From NCBI RefSeq assembly GCF_963662255.1, contig NC_085049.1, positions 57,025,158 through 57,089,157 on the forward strand: 64,000 bases of DNA, given 5' to 3'. This stretch comes from Cinclus cinclus. Taxonomy: Eukaryota > Chordata > Aves > Passeriformes > Cinclidae. Below are positions 1-13,100 of this stretch, piece by piece. A model generated the notes under the pieces. That model did no database searches, had not been told where the DNA came from, and saw nothing but the letters and a program-made list of their open reading frames with translations. How positions within the stretch are numbered: the first letter of the stretch is position 1; every line of letters starts with the position of its first letter. The translations under genes were made by a program, and so were the position numbers.

Positions 1-3000
1 GAAAAAGAAATTCAGAACTTTTATCTCTGCCCAGTATTAGACCATTGCAGCATATACATCTTTCCCTGCAGGCTCCACATGTATCCCTAGCTCTTCTGAA
101 AAATTACTTGTCCTCTGTGCTAAAAGCATGGTGCTCTCCATATTTCAAGATCAACTAAAAAGCTTCTGGGGACACAAAATTACAGTTTAGATTAATGTTT
201 CTCTTTTTAGCAGTTATCAGTAAGTACTCTAGACTGCCTGTGCATAACAGATGGAAATGAAGTTTGATTTGTGAGAGTTGGAATTTATGGGGAAGCTATT
301 TAAGGTTACTTTTAAAGGAAAATTGTTCCCATTTGTTCTTAAAGACAAATTAGTTCTTACAGTGTCTCTAAAAATACAGGCAATTAAAAAAAAAGAGGAA
401 GATATATACAAAACTGTACAATGAACTAAAAGTTTTTATTTTTTAATTCCACGATCACTTCACTTCATGCTTGCAAAGTGCAAGGCCAAACAAGACCCTC
501 AGGCCTGGTGGAACTGCACATACACAGAAGGGGCAGCTGCTGCAAACACTGTTTATTAATTCCTTCATTCACTGTCAAGTATACGTAACAAGGGGCTTAG
601 CCCTGCTAAGGGAACCTGAGCTGGGACATCATCTATCTTGTAACAGACCCAGCATCTGGCATTGCAAGGGAAAAAACCTCTAAACTAGGCTTCAGTCCTT
701 GAAATTGTGTAGTAGTCACATTTCCCCTTGTGCTCTGCCACAGGTACTGAAGTTGGAATGCTCTTCCCTCACACCATTCCTCTTCCCCATCCTGCAGTGA
801 AGTCCTAGATCTCTGTTTCTAACGGCAATTTGTTACTATTCAAGTGAGAGATGGCAGCAACACAGCACTTAAACCCAACTATGGAGCAAGGAGGGAAAAG
901 AAATCAGGCTTTGACATCAAATCTATTTTAATTCTTTGGCTAAAAATAAAACTGAGGCCATACTTAGCTACACAAAGACGGGAAGTTTATGCAAATCTAC
1001 ATATAATGGACTCTACTGTTCCTTAGTACCTCAGGAAAAAGTGCCATTGGTTTCCCACAGGTGTTGCTAAATTGTAGTTTAGAAGTGATTAGGTCTCTTC
1101 AAACACCAAGGTAGCAATACGCATAGAGAATGCCAGCTCAGCCTCACAATAGTATGAAGCTCTGGGGAAAGGAAAATGTTCAAGAGTTGGTCAAATCACT
1201 GAGCCCTCCTGATTTGCCTGGAAAATCCAAGTTCTCAGCATGCCACAGTAACAGCACATAAGACTAAGTGTCTGCAATTACTGTACCAGTTCCTCACTGC
1301 ATGCTGCCTTTGTTTAAAAGGCAATTCCATTATGTTTAAAAGTTTTAGTAAGATTTTGGGTGGAGTTCGTTGGGGATTTTTTACCTTAAATTTGGATGGT
1401 CACCTTTCACTGATGGAAGATACATCATTATTTTTACACAATGCAATTTTGCAAAGCAAAACCACTACAAGACAGACCTGTCCATCACAAGCTTTCTCAA
1501 AATCCTAAGGCTCCTACCATTAGGATGCTGCCAATTTCCTGGCACCTCTAATTGCCATTCCTTGACCTGAAACAGATTTGTTTAACACTTGGCATGCATT
1601 TCAAGTATGTGCAATATTCCTCATGAAAACAGAAGCAGAAAAAGCCACTGGGTCTATTATCCTGTGGATGGTAGTTTCCAACACTCTTTAGCACACTCTC
1701 TTTCTACTGCTCTGAACATACAATACCAATTTAAAGCAACTAAAATCCTTGACATCTACCTTGTACTCAATTTGTTTGCATCTCATACACTTACTGGAAG
1801 ATTTTCTAAGCAAGTTAGCAGTTTCTCCAGCTATTTATTCTTCAGAAAGTACAGAGAAAGGCATCCAGAAATCACATCTACCTTTAACAACATGCAATTT
1901 TAAAAAAATATATGGGGGAGGGTGTTTGGGTTGTTGGTTTGGTTTGCTGGAATTTGTTGTTTTGTTTTTTACACTTCAGGGATTTGCTTTGTATTCTTCT
2001 CTGCAGTCATGTGAGAGATTATCAAATAACTAAATCCCAACACCAGTAGCTGGATGGGGGAAGGAGAAAGATCATCCCTAACCAAAGTTTTGTTACAAAT
2101 ATTTAAATACTAGCTACTATTGCCCATTAATTTCTGATTAGCTGCAAACACATCTTGAAAAATCATTACATGATTTAAGAAGACAGTAGAGAAGATGAGA
2201 TTAAACATGGGAAAACATTGATTTCAACTTCTACAAATGGAAGTTTCAATAAACAAAAAAAAATAGTTTCTATAATTAGATTCAGTACATTCCCCAAAAG
2301 GAGCCTTAGTGTGCTTAGAAGTCACACCATACAGCTAGAGGCTAATTTAGCTGAATATACTAACACACTAGGAATGGTGGAATGCACCACTACCTCCAAA
2401 ACACGTGAGCTAGAGTTATAGAATATATATTATAAAACTGATTTTGCCCTGATACTTGGAAAAATGCCACTTTACATCCAAATGTTCATGGTGAAGAAAG
2501 TATCACTACTTTCTATAATATCCTTCGTAAAGTTCTGTGACTAAAGACAAAAATCTTCCGTGACCAGTATACCTGAGATTTCAATTTATTCATCTTCATA
2601 AGCCCTTATATTCTGATTCCAAGTTCACCCCATAAAGAAGTGTTGCAGAGAGCACTCATTGCTGATTAACAAAGGCTTCAGCTCGAAATCCTCTCTGGTC
2701 AGGTCAGTTTAGTGACAAAACGTGGGCAGCAGGACTTTTTGAAAAAATCAAAACTTACGGAAAAAAATTAAATATCAAACTTGGGCAAATCACCAACCAG
2801 TCCAACTTAAGACTGTTTTATTCTCCTAAGCAGACTGACTGTCTTGCTTTGGCGGTTCAAATTTTACTCACAGACGAGCAGTGGAAGAATACTTAACTAA
2901 ACCCCATGATTCTATTTTCCATACTTAAAAAAAAGAAAAAAAGGAGAATGTTTCTAAATACAGCTACTGACAGACCATGGAAAAAGCCTTCATATGTCTG

Positions 3001-4324
3001 AAATTTTGGCACATAGAACCTTGGTCTTTTTTTTTTTTTTTTTTTGGTAGAATTCCAGAAGTTAGTTACTACTATGTGCACGCACACACACAGTGTGCCT
3101 GCATGCAGAAATGCCTTCTTATTTTTATACTCTACATGCATTAGACATGCCTACACATTAAGCTATTATAGGAAAACTCTTATGTAGAGATGCAGTGGAC
3201 ACACCTGGCACTTGGCTTTCATTAATGAACATTTCCAATGTGTTCAGATCTGGTTAACAAGCCCACAGTCATAAAACACCCTGGCTAAACACTTAACTAC
3301 ATCAATCTTACTAGGAACACAACACACACTATATGCTTAAGATTCCAGGAAAGCCTTGTCCAGTCCTATTGTCCAGGAGGAATACTTCTAAAATGGTATG
3401 CATATGGGAAAATCCTGCAAGGAAAACCTTAAAGTCAAACTAATATTGAGCACAGAACATAAGTATTCTTGGTATCACTACAGTCCGAACTGAACATCCT
3501 TACAAAAAGATTACTGTGCACCACACAAAAAAAAAAAAAAAATAATTGTGAATTGTCTATGGATTTGCTTTAGCTGCAGAAAGTGATATTGGTGTGGAGT
3601 GAAAAGCTGCTCAAAAAAATCACACAATGGGACAGAAAATGCATTCCTGGTGCAGAACGTGCAGTAAACGTGCAGCTCACCTACGAGGATACAACTGAAG
3701 AATTCGGCAATAGTCCATCGGGGGAGAGGGAGGGGGAAAAAAATATAAGTGAGACATCTTTAAAGTCCTCCCACCATCATCACCACCCTCCTCTAATGTG
3801 CTGCTAACACTTGGCTGTTTTCCCCCCTTTTAATGTTTTCCTACAATTTCTAGGTTTTCAGCTGATGTCCACTAGCTTATCGTTGTCTTGAGACAGTACG
3901 TGTAATGGCCAGACCTAATCTGCTATAGTACAGAAGAAAGGAGACAAGTCCTCCACAGAAGGATCAGTTTTAAACTGCCTAGACTAGCTATAAGCAATAC
4001 ATCCATGTGAAAAGATCAGTACAGGTGACGCATTTATGGCAGCTCTTGTCCACGTACTTGCCCACAAATCCAAGGGCTTGTGGATTAGTTTATGCCCACT
4101 GCAGATCCACCGAATTCAAAGGAGTTATGACTTTGAACAGTGCTCCCTGAGTTGCAATTTTTGACAGACTTACTGTTTCATAGTTCATTGACCTCCTCAA
4201 TCCCTTGAGAGATGTTAGCATCTAAGCTTCTACTGAGCAGAATGTCTTTTACCAACACCAGCCAGTATATGATGAGTGTCCAAAGTCAGCAGAGCAATAG
4301 AGCATCATTAAACCCAGGTCTTAC
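1..4324 (-). other. MYH9: MYH9 intron 5, 5' part (runs off the left edge)
   Basis: This is the intron downstream of the P-loop exon in transcript sense; its donor GT is at 4324-4323. I looked on the minus strand for the next myosin exon, which should encode a block beginning with G-E-L-E-R-Q, and did not find it, so it probably lies left of the window. The stretch is AT-rich and holds only simple runs: 19 T at 3027-3045 and 16 A at 3527-3542. Open frames inside it are short and match no family I know. Confidence 0.8.
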
Positions 4325-4418
4325 CTGGTCTTTTTTGGACTTGTGTGAGGAAGCAACATGAGCCAGATACTGAATGACCTTCTTGGTGTTCTCTGTTTTA
4401 CCAGCTCCTGATTCACCT
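4325..4418 (-). CDS. MYH9: MYH9 exon 5: myosin motor P-loop
   Basis: This coding exon of non-muscle myosin heavy chain IIA completes the T173 codon and encodes residues 174-204. It includes the Walker A / P-loop G-E-S-G-A-G-K-T, which binds the ATP phosphates, followed by the helix [13 protein letters not shown]. It ends at K-K-D-Q, where surface loop 1 begins. The acceptor reads ...tttacag before A-GGT-GAA and the donor is CAG|GTAAG. It is 94 nt long; with the two bases carried over from exon 4 this gives exactly 32 codons and exits in phase 0. Loop 1 is where the paralogues MYH10 and MYH14 can carry a small neuronal insert exon; nothing like that is visible next to it here. Confidence 0.96.
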
Positions 4419-5145
4419 CTGTAAAGAAAATCTGCAAGTTATCCACAAACAAGATATAAGGGGACACCATCATATTTCTAATCCCAAAAAGGGCTACCGA
4501 CACCCTTAACTGCATTCTGGCCATTGTAGCACCTCCCTTAAAACCAAGGGAAAAAAAGCTGGGCTGCAGCTGGACTGCAATATGGAAAGCAATAAAGAAC
4601 TATGGTTTCTAGTCACTTGTATATAAAGACTGCCAAGTGGCTGAGGAATAGCTTGGAGGCTGTTGTAGAGGTTAGGGTGAAAGGTAATGAAGTAAATCTT
4701 TCAAATAGAAGCGTCCTGACTGCAAGAAAAAACATACCAATTCCTTAAGCATGGCTGAGGGCCCATCAATTTTACTGTGTCTAGAAGACAAACTGCTGCA
4801 TCAAGAGTATGTTACTCACTCTATCAGCCTCATCAGTATGCATGTACTTAAACAAAACAGCTGCATCAAATCTGAAGGATCACTCCAAGCCTCTTCCACT
4901 GACAAAGCTGCATTCCTTTAGTAGTTTGAGCGCAGGGGATGTTTCAAAGCCATCCTCCCTCCATTTATTACAAAAATTATTTTGCAGAAGGAATTAGATA
5001 TTAGAGAAACTGTAGTGAGACTTTACTTGATTCTCCGTTATTACCTGATTCTGTAATTCCATTTTAAATTAAGACAGTTCTTCCACCAAGAATGTAAAAA
5101 CACAAACTTTGACATGCAGACAAACTGACAATTGGAAATACTCAC
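4419..5145 (-). other. MYH9: MYH9 intron 4
   Basis: This short intron of 727 bp lies between the 28-nt microexon and the P-loop exon. The donor is GTGAGT at 5145-5140 and the acceptor AG is at 4420-4419. No repeat or coding segment is seen in it. Confidence 0.93.
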
Positions 5146-5173
5146 GTGCAAAGGATGGACTGATCCTCCCGAT
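5146..5173 (-). CDS. MYH9: MYH9 exon 4: 28-nt microexon
   Basis: This tiny coding exon supplies the last two bases of D164, then R-E-D-Q-S-I-L-C (165-172), and the first two bases of T173. It joins the purine-loop exon to the P-loop exon of the motor domain. The acceptor is ...tttttctag and the donor is GTGAGT. It enters in phase 1 and leaves in phase 2, so skipping it would shift the frame. The residues match the conserved segment just before the P-loop of vertebrate non-muscle myosin II. An ORF scan cannot show it because it has only nine whole codons. Confidence 0.95.
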
Positions 5174-8100
5174 CTAGAAAAAAAATTTTAGAACAGTAGT
5201 CAGAGTAGAAATCTAAAAAGTAAATTTCTCTGACAGAATGAATTCAACACGAAAGACACCAGGAACTAGTAAACACTGACAAGTATCTTCAGAAACACAG
5301 CCAAGTAAGCCCTTCTCTGGCAAGACACCCACCTCCTAACACATGTCAAAGTATAATGGCACCACAGCAATTTAGTTTTGTTCATCCAGAAAGAATATTA
5401 TTTGCATTATTCTTTTTACAAACACTACAAGAGTCTCCTACTGAATATTTCTTTACCACACAGCTACAGTGTGATGTGCATCTACTTTTTCTTCAGTCCC
5501 TACTTTACAGTGGGCCCACACTGACTTACAAAAGTCATCAGCAGAGCAGTGAAAATGGGAAGAGGTAGGGGGAAAGTGGGACAGCAACTGCTACAAATCC
5601 TCAAGTGCCAAAGATTTGCATCAAACAGAGGCTTTCAGACCAAAACACTGGAGACTCAGTGATGAAATATTTGTTACTTATTCTGCACAGACTGGACCCA
5701 AAAACTAAAACACTGAGCAGCAGCCTACATCCTATATAGCTGATTGTTTGTGGCACCACTCCCTATTGCATTAACACAGCAGTTGGTAACAATAGAAACC
5801 TTTTCTTTCCCATGCTGACATACCAGCAGAAATACTAATGCCTGTGTTCAGTTCCAAGCTGTGGATATCTTTCCAGTTACAGAACTTAATTCACTCAGGC
5901 CATTCACCACTATCTTCTCCCACATCTTTAACCTCCTGTCAGCATTCACCTATGATTCCACTTCATTATTCACAGTTTTGACCAGTCCTTCCACTATGGC
6001 TTCATCCCACAGCTCCTGTACACACTCCACTGATTCTGCCCTGTTACACTTTCAGCCCTGCCCTCCACCCTGTGCCCACCTACCCCCATTCCTTCACACC
6101 ACCAGGAATGAGCTGGGAGCACTAGGAAGACTGGAAAGTGCCTGTGCCTACACCAGAACAGCCTCAGTAGCTTGTAGACATGACAGAGACAGTGAAACAC
6201 GGAACAGGTAGGCACAGCAAGTCATTGACTGACAGCCTACAAGAGCCACTGGGGCACTCAGAACATACCATGCCACCAAACTAAAAAACTCCATTAGGCT
6301 GAGGTGGGTTTTTTTTGGTTTGATATTAAGTGCTTATTTGTTTTTCAATCAAGACCAGATGACTCCCAGATTACTCAGTCTGAGAAGCTCAATGACACAG
6401 CAGCAGTTAGACTTCAGACAGGCACTGCCACTTTCCTTTTTCCACTCATTGCATTGGACTAACATGTACTCAGTGAAGAGAGAGAAACCAAGCCTCACAC
6501 ATCCATGAGTATGCAATTCACTGGGTCTTTCTAATAATTTTTTTCAGTAACTGGTGACATGCAACAGTATGTTTATGTGACTGTCTCCACATTTTAGCTG
6601 TATTTTTCCTATTCCTTTCCCCCATAGCTCAGAGAAACCAAGTACACTCAATATTCTTCCCACCAGACAGTCCCTATATGATATAATTAAGTCACAATTC
6701 AAGCTGTTTTGCGCAAGATAAAGAGATTGAGCTGTAATTAGGGAAGGCTTTCTAGTCTGATAGATTCCAAGTACCTGAAACCTCTTTTTGCATTTCAGCA
6801 CTAACGTCATGAATGCCACATTCATCAAGAAAAATCTCCTGCACACCCAGTTTAAAATACGAGGGGTGTATCTAGCCTTTGCACATATTTTTGTGGAATA
6901 AGGAAAGCTGGCAAACCTAACAGGTTTGAGATTCTATCTTAAAAGGTTCTGAAACAAATAATGGAAGCATTAGGTTCACATGCTACATATGTGCAACTCC
7001 TGTTCTTAAGCGTCTACTGGAAACTGATTGTATGTAGATGAGCACAAAAAATGAGAGGGAAATAATCTGCTTTTTTCCTATTAAAACTCAGAATATTACC
7101 TGTCATTACCCTGCTATACTATTCTCAGAAAGAGCTGATCAGCCCCAAGCCTAGAAGAAAGCAAGTAGAAGAAAATCACTCAAACAGTTTCTTTCAAGGC
7201 AAATTCTTAAGCCTTCAAAACTAGATACTGCAGCTTTACTTAAATTGCATATTCATTTTTTTCAAGTGCTGAATTTATTCACTGCCTTTGAGATATACAC
7301 TCCTTTTGCTGAAGGCCAGGCTAAGAATAGATGTTAGCCAGCTCCAAAGGCCTCACACATTTAAGGTTCCCAGTGGGTCAAGGGCTTAGAAGGCACATGC
7401 CAGCCCTCTGCATGACTGGGCACTTTGAGGGTGGATCAGGGGAATAACTAATGACTCATTTATGGATTGCCTAAGGAAATGTATTCTTCAGTAGTACAAC
7501 ACCTGAGTACAATTCTGCACCACAAAGCAGCTATGTGAAAGGACAAGACTGTGCCTCTGAATAACATCTGACTTTCAAAAGCTTGAATAAAAACAAACAG
7601 TTCACCTGTCCAGAAAAAGATTATGCTTGCATTCAGGTACTAAAGAGGCTCTTCTAAGAAGCAAATTTGAGAGAAAGAAAAAAAAATTATAAAGATAACT
7701 CAAAATAAGGTGCTCCTTATTGCTGGTAACCAGCTCTGATCTTGGAATTATGAGCTGGGGCTTCTCAAACAGGCAGTGGAGCCCCAGGTACCTGAATAGC
7801 ACCTGCCTCCCCATTTCCATCCTAGAGCTGATCCAGCAAAAGAATACCAGTAAGCAGACAGATAAACTGACTGCCCAACAGAAAAAGAGATGGTCAACAT
7901 CAGACAGTAATACCAAGCAGCTCTTTGGCACTGAACACTTCTTGATCATGCCAGGTTTTCTCATACTTGATTGGGAAGTTCTTTTCAGCCTTTTTCCAGT
8001 AAGGCAATGTAGCCACAGCACCCTGGATTGACCCTAAGGAGTCCCAAAGGGGCAAGCACAGGATTTTTCCCCACCTTAACACAGAGCAAGGTGTTCAAAG

Positions 8101-8272
8101 GTGGTCAGGCAGGAAAAGTCACAGACTGTGTTCAAACTCCTCTGGCACAAAGCCTTCCTCCCCCAGCATACTTTCCTGGTGGCCCTCTGCAGCTGCCTTA
8201 GTCACCTCTGCTTTAAGTCAGCAGGAACGTACCTGCGAGTGCAGGCAAGTCTCTGGGAGCACGCAGACACTG

Positions 8273-8282
8273 CCATAAAAGG
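8273..8282. promoter_or_regulatory. Candidate CArG box (SRF site) in MYH9 intron 3
   Basis: The sequence CCATAAAAGG fits the CC(A/T)6GG consensus bound by serum response factor. Actin-cytoskeleton genes are typical SRF/MRTF targets, so an intronic site in MYH9 is plausible. The same ten bases recur at 9455-9464. Several such matches are expected by chance in 64 kb, so the site alone is weak evidence. Confidence 0.3.
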
Positions 8283-9419
8283 CAACATTCCTGTTTGCAA
8301 TCCGGGGGAAATTCTTTCCCAGAACTGCAAAGCAGCAGTCATTGGGATAGCTGGAATTCTTCTAATTGTGTATAGACAGACAACTCAAATAATGTGTTGA
8401 GCAACAGGAAACTGGAGCCGAGCAAAGGGGAAAAGAGCTAACACATACAAAGCATAACTCTTAGATACTCTTCAAATTAAGAACAGTTTCAAATGCCAAT
8501 ATTCGTTCTCCATACAATACTGACTTGTGTCATCACGAATCAGAATTCAGTTGTCCAGAGGAAAGGCCACCTCCACCCCCCGCTTTTTTTTCAAAGGATC
8601 ATACAACATGGGCGTACTGCACTACCTCAGTCAGCACTTGCCTTTACTTCATTGTCAGTTGTGCAAGCAACCTACTCAGCAGAAGAGAATGTGCTGGGTA
8701 CCATAAACTCAGTTGCTTATAATAACACAATCAAGAAACGCCTGATTAGAAGAAATCTGCACCTGCTTTTCAATCCTAAACAGAGTCACTTATTAAAAAC
8801 AATCCAGAATAACAAGTCATTAGTTAATTATAGCAACAGTTCTGTATTTCAAACCAGCTGACAAGGAAAGCTTTTTATCTAGGCTCTTCTTCAGTTCTCA
8901 TCACCACGGTATTCAAGTGATCACAAGACACAGCAGCCTCAAACATCCAGAAATTCAGGAAGTAAAATATCTTTCAAATTTAAGCTATACAGGAGTATGG
9001 TATAGTAAGAGCAGTAGATTAATTTTACTATGTAAAAAAACCTGTAATACATAACTTGTTCTTGACTTTCTTTAGTCCAAGAATAAAAGACTGCATTTTA
9101 GACTGCTGCCTGGTTCAGCATACATTGAAAACTCAATTGCACCAAAATTTGTTTTCACAAAAGAGGCATCTCTGTACACAGAAAGTACTCAATCAAATAT
9201 ACCACTGCAAAACAACAAATGTGAATGAATGCTGAACTGCTGTGGTGAAATATATTGGCATAAATGATAAATTAATACAGCTTCAAAGTCCTGAATTTTG
9301 TTTTTACATGTTTTGGGATGGGTGAAGAAAAAGGTTAGGAGGCTAGAAGAGAATGTGCAATTTAAGCCTCACATCTCAGTTACAGAACATCCTACCAGGC
9401 CTTTATCACCCACTTCCTC

Positions 9420-9620
9420 TGCATGAGTGACTCCCGTTTCAAGCCTGTTCATCTCCATAAAAGGAGAAGTAATATAGCATTCACACAATGGTGACATCAC
9501 CTCTGCAGCTAAGAGGAAGTGGAGCTGAAAGGCAAAGGCTTGGCTTGCAGTCCCCTGCCTATAGCTGACTCATTAAGGCTGAGAGCTTACCCACTGCTCA
9601 TGGTACCACCCACCCCCTAA
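9420..9620. promoter_or_regulatory. Candidate intronic enhancer, clustered motifs
   Basis: About 200 bp of intron 3 combine a perfect CArG box CCATAAAAGG (9455-9464), a CRE/AP-1-like TGACATCA (9492-9499), an ETS-type AGGAAGTG (9514-9521), a consensus AP-1 TGACTCA (9566-9572) and a KLF/Sp-type CCACCCACCCCC (9606-9617). SRF, ETS and AP-1 sites together are typical of serum- and stress-responsive enhancers. The grouping is seen in the sequence; enhancer activity is inferred. Confidence 0.35.
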
Positions 9621-10056
9621 CCACAAGCGTCTGGCAGGCTGCAGCAGCCCAGCCCTCCACGTTCCCGTTATTACTGCACTCAAACTTCTCTTTCAACATC
9701 AACATAATTTTACATCCCCATGTCCTTTCCTCAGGGCTCTTAATGCAGGAGGAGCCCCAGGGACCTGACACACTGTGCTACACAGAACAACCCCACTGGC
9801 ATCAGACCTAATCAAGTACATTCACTGTAGTGCTTTAACCTACATGCTGGTTTGAATGGGATCAAAAACACTCCAGGGGAACATCAGAACAGAGCTTGAG
9901 AACCTGTTTTTGCACTGGCATTTAAAGAACGTATTATAGAGAAGTTTCAAAATGCTAACAACTTATCATCGAGTACAAAAAGAAAAAGAGACATCAAGTG
10001 AAGGAGAAACATAGCATATCCAAGACAGCACTCAGCAACAGAGCTTCAAGATGCTT

Positions 10057-10128
10057 AAAAAAAAACAAAAAACAAAACAAAACAAAAAAAAAAACCACAA
10101 AAAAACAAAAAAACAAACAAAAAAAAAC
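10057..10128. repeat. A-rich low-complexity tract
   Basis: About 70 bases consist almost only of A with scattered C, in units such as AAAAC and AAAC. It is a simple repeat in intron 3. An open frame across it is a composition artefact. Confidence 0.9.
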
Positions 10129-13100
10129 CAACACCCACCAAAGAGAAAAATCACTTGATTTGGCAGGAATACTGCAGTGCCAAGATACAGCTCTGCATTA
10201 GCTGAAGTTTGAAAACAGTCACAAGGAGAAACCTAAGTTTCATTTTCCAAAATGAAATATATCCTATGGGGTCAAATGCAAATATTTATTCCCCCAAGAC
10301 ATTTTTGGACTAGAGCCCGTATCTCCCCTTCTCTAGCACTGCTTAAGTGAACCTGGAAATAGCAGAAAACACGTTGTAAGCTGTAATTTTAAGTTAAGCA
10401 AATGTTTATGAAGAAAAGAAAAACTAGTATGCAGCCTGCAAAAAGCTCAGGCAGCTCATGATAGTAAAACAGTGAACTGCAGGGAGACTGACAGCAGGGG
10501 CTGAACCATTACATAAATGACTGCCAGAGAACTCCTGCTCTGGTTTACAGGAATGAAGCAAAAAGGGTGTGGTAACTACTGAAAAACAAGTGGGCAACTG
10601 GACTCCTTTTTAGCTCCCTGTTCTCATGAAAACCGCATCTCAAGACACATATTTTTAGAGCTGCATTTAGAAATCTCAAATAATTCAAAGAATGTAAAAC
10701 CTTTCTTAAGGAAATTAGAAACAATGTACATATCTTCTCGCCATCTGCACCAAAACAACTGTTCTCCGTAACTAGCATCTAAATTTTTGGACAAATCTGG
10801 AAAACACACTTGTGAAACCACAGGCTATATTCTTTTGGGTTTTAGTGGAAATAGACCTTGACCTTTAGATGCAACTTGAAAGAGATGTGTGCCTCTACAT
10901 AATCTAGCAGGTCTCAACTGAGAATCACTGACAGAATATCATATAGAAAAGAAAGATGCACTTTGGGGTAATGCATTATACAGTGCAGCATAGCAGCCCA
11001 ATACTAAGAAGCAAGCTGACAAATTACTTGGCAACAAGCAAGTTAAAACAGAAGTGTTCTGCTAGCTAGGTTAACTTAGAGAAATATGCAAACATTTAAG
11101 AATTACAAACACTTGAAGGTCTATATTCTACAGAATCAGATCTAGAGGAGTGTCTTTTGTGAAAATTACAAATGGTCCCAAGGTGCAGGTGAGGATCTAC
11201 AAAGCAAGTGATTTGTCTCACAACACCTAACACTGTGTTTCCTCCCTTAATGTAACAAGGTCACTAAAAAAATCATTAAGTTACTGGTCTTCAGAATTTT
11301 TTCTTTTAAACACCAAACCCAGAGACTACCTAACTCCCAAGTGAACACCAGCACAGTTCTGGCTGCACAGGTTCCTTTGCAGACTAATCCATCAAGGTCA
11401 AGGAGGGTTTAATCACCGCTCAATGATTTTCAGAATTTTGTTAGGTGAAACATTAGGAGCCCTCCAATAACATGGAGAAAACTGGGTAAGAAAAGAAATG
11501 GAATACATTCATTAGCTATATGCTGTCTATTCCCTCTCCTATCTACCTTAGTTGAACAGGTCTAAGCTTTGTAGACCAGAATAACTATATTGACCTAACG
11601 TATTACAGAAGTTTCAGATCCTTTTCAGGGCATTAAAACAAGTATCATGCTCCAGACACCAATGAAATTTCTATCTTCTACCACTGTCTAACACAGAAAA
11701 TTCTCTATGTATATTCCAAATAGAAAAACAGGTGCTGTTTAACAGCTTTAAAATCTGTTTTCCTAAATTGAGGCCCTGGAGACTCTGAATTGAGGTAAAG
11801 AATGTACCCAGAGAACATAAACATTAAGATAAATGGTTGTTTTCTCTAAAAGCAAAAATGTTACACTTTTTTGAGAGTTCTGTTCTTGAAGCACAGGAAG
11901 TCTCTCCAGGTAACATGCAGCAAAGTAATGTTTTCATGCCATTTCTGAGAGTCACAGTTTTGGGTCATAGAAAGGAGGGGAAAAAAAATCCCAATAACAA
12001 CAAATAACCCACTATGACCATGTCCTTCACAGTTTTATTTCTTCAAGAAAGTACTTCTGGTGAAAATTAACAAAAAGCCACATAATCTCTTGGAATATCC
12101 TAAGTGCTCTGAAGAGATGCAAAAAGAAGAACAAGCTCACCCACAGTGCATCAGCACAGATGCCTGAAAAGGGTTAAATCGTTTGTGGATTAGCAGAGGT
12201 TGGAACAAAACTCTCATCTTTCTCTCCCTTCCTGATGAACCATCTTTTTGAAAGCTCTGCTTATTCAAATACCATAAGTTGACAGAAAACCAACCAAAAA
12301 AAAAAATCCGAGTCCAAATCAATTAACACGCAAAGCTTTTCCACCCTGTCAGCTTGAGAGACAGCTATACCCTGCGCTGACAGAAGTCAGAGTCAAGCCA
12401 GCTTGCTATCCTTCTCCAGGCCATGAAGGATTCCCAGTCTTCAGGGCTCTGAAAGTAACCTAGGGAAGGCAGCCTAATCCTAAATGCCTCTGGCTCATGT
12501 GGAGCACCCGACCCTTTCATCTTCTATTCTCTGTACAGATTCCTGCCATACCACTGGCTGCTGCATCAAACCTCCCCCACCGCTGAGCAAAACCGAGAAA
12601 GTGGAATAGGAATGTTGCTTTCCATTCCCCTCGAGGCTAGCCAGGACTAGAGACACTGCAACAACCTACTATTCATTCTCACTCTCAGTAGCAGGCATTG
12701 GAATGCTACTGCTACCCTTTGAAACATGGAAATAAGGCAATAAATAACCATAAAACAATCTCTAGAGGTCTTGTAGTACACACAGGTACTTGTGAAACCA
12801 CACAAAAAAATCTTTCCAAACCTAGTTAAACAGATCAAGGCAGGCAACTGCAAAAGCTAACTGGGAATGATATTCCTATCAACAAGCATTCCAAAAAGTC
12901 AGCAACAAGGTATCTTAAACTAGGCAAAGAGCAGCTGGGGTAAGCCTCTAGACTGTCAATACTGCTAAGAATACAGCATAGCTAGACTTGTTCTGAGAAA
13001 GGTAAACACTCCAGCAGACCTCATAGCAACTTTCCCATGCTTGGAAAAGAGAGCAGGGCTGCCATTCTTCAGCTTTGCTCAGCAAAGAAAGTCAAGTCTG

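Noticed and set aside
1..4300. Search for MYH9 exon 6
   Set aside because: No minus-strand segment resembling the next conserved motor exon was found, so I do not call one.
4321..4524. 67-codon frame overlapping MYH9 exon 5
   Set aside because: It reads the exon in the wrong frame and continues into intron 4's unspliced sequence. The true frame gives the P-loop.
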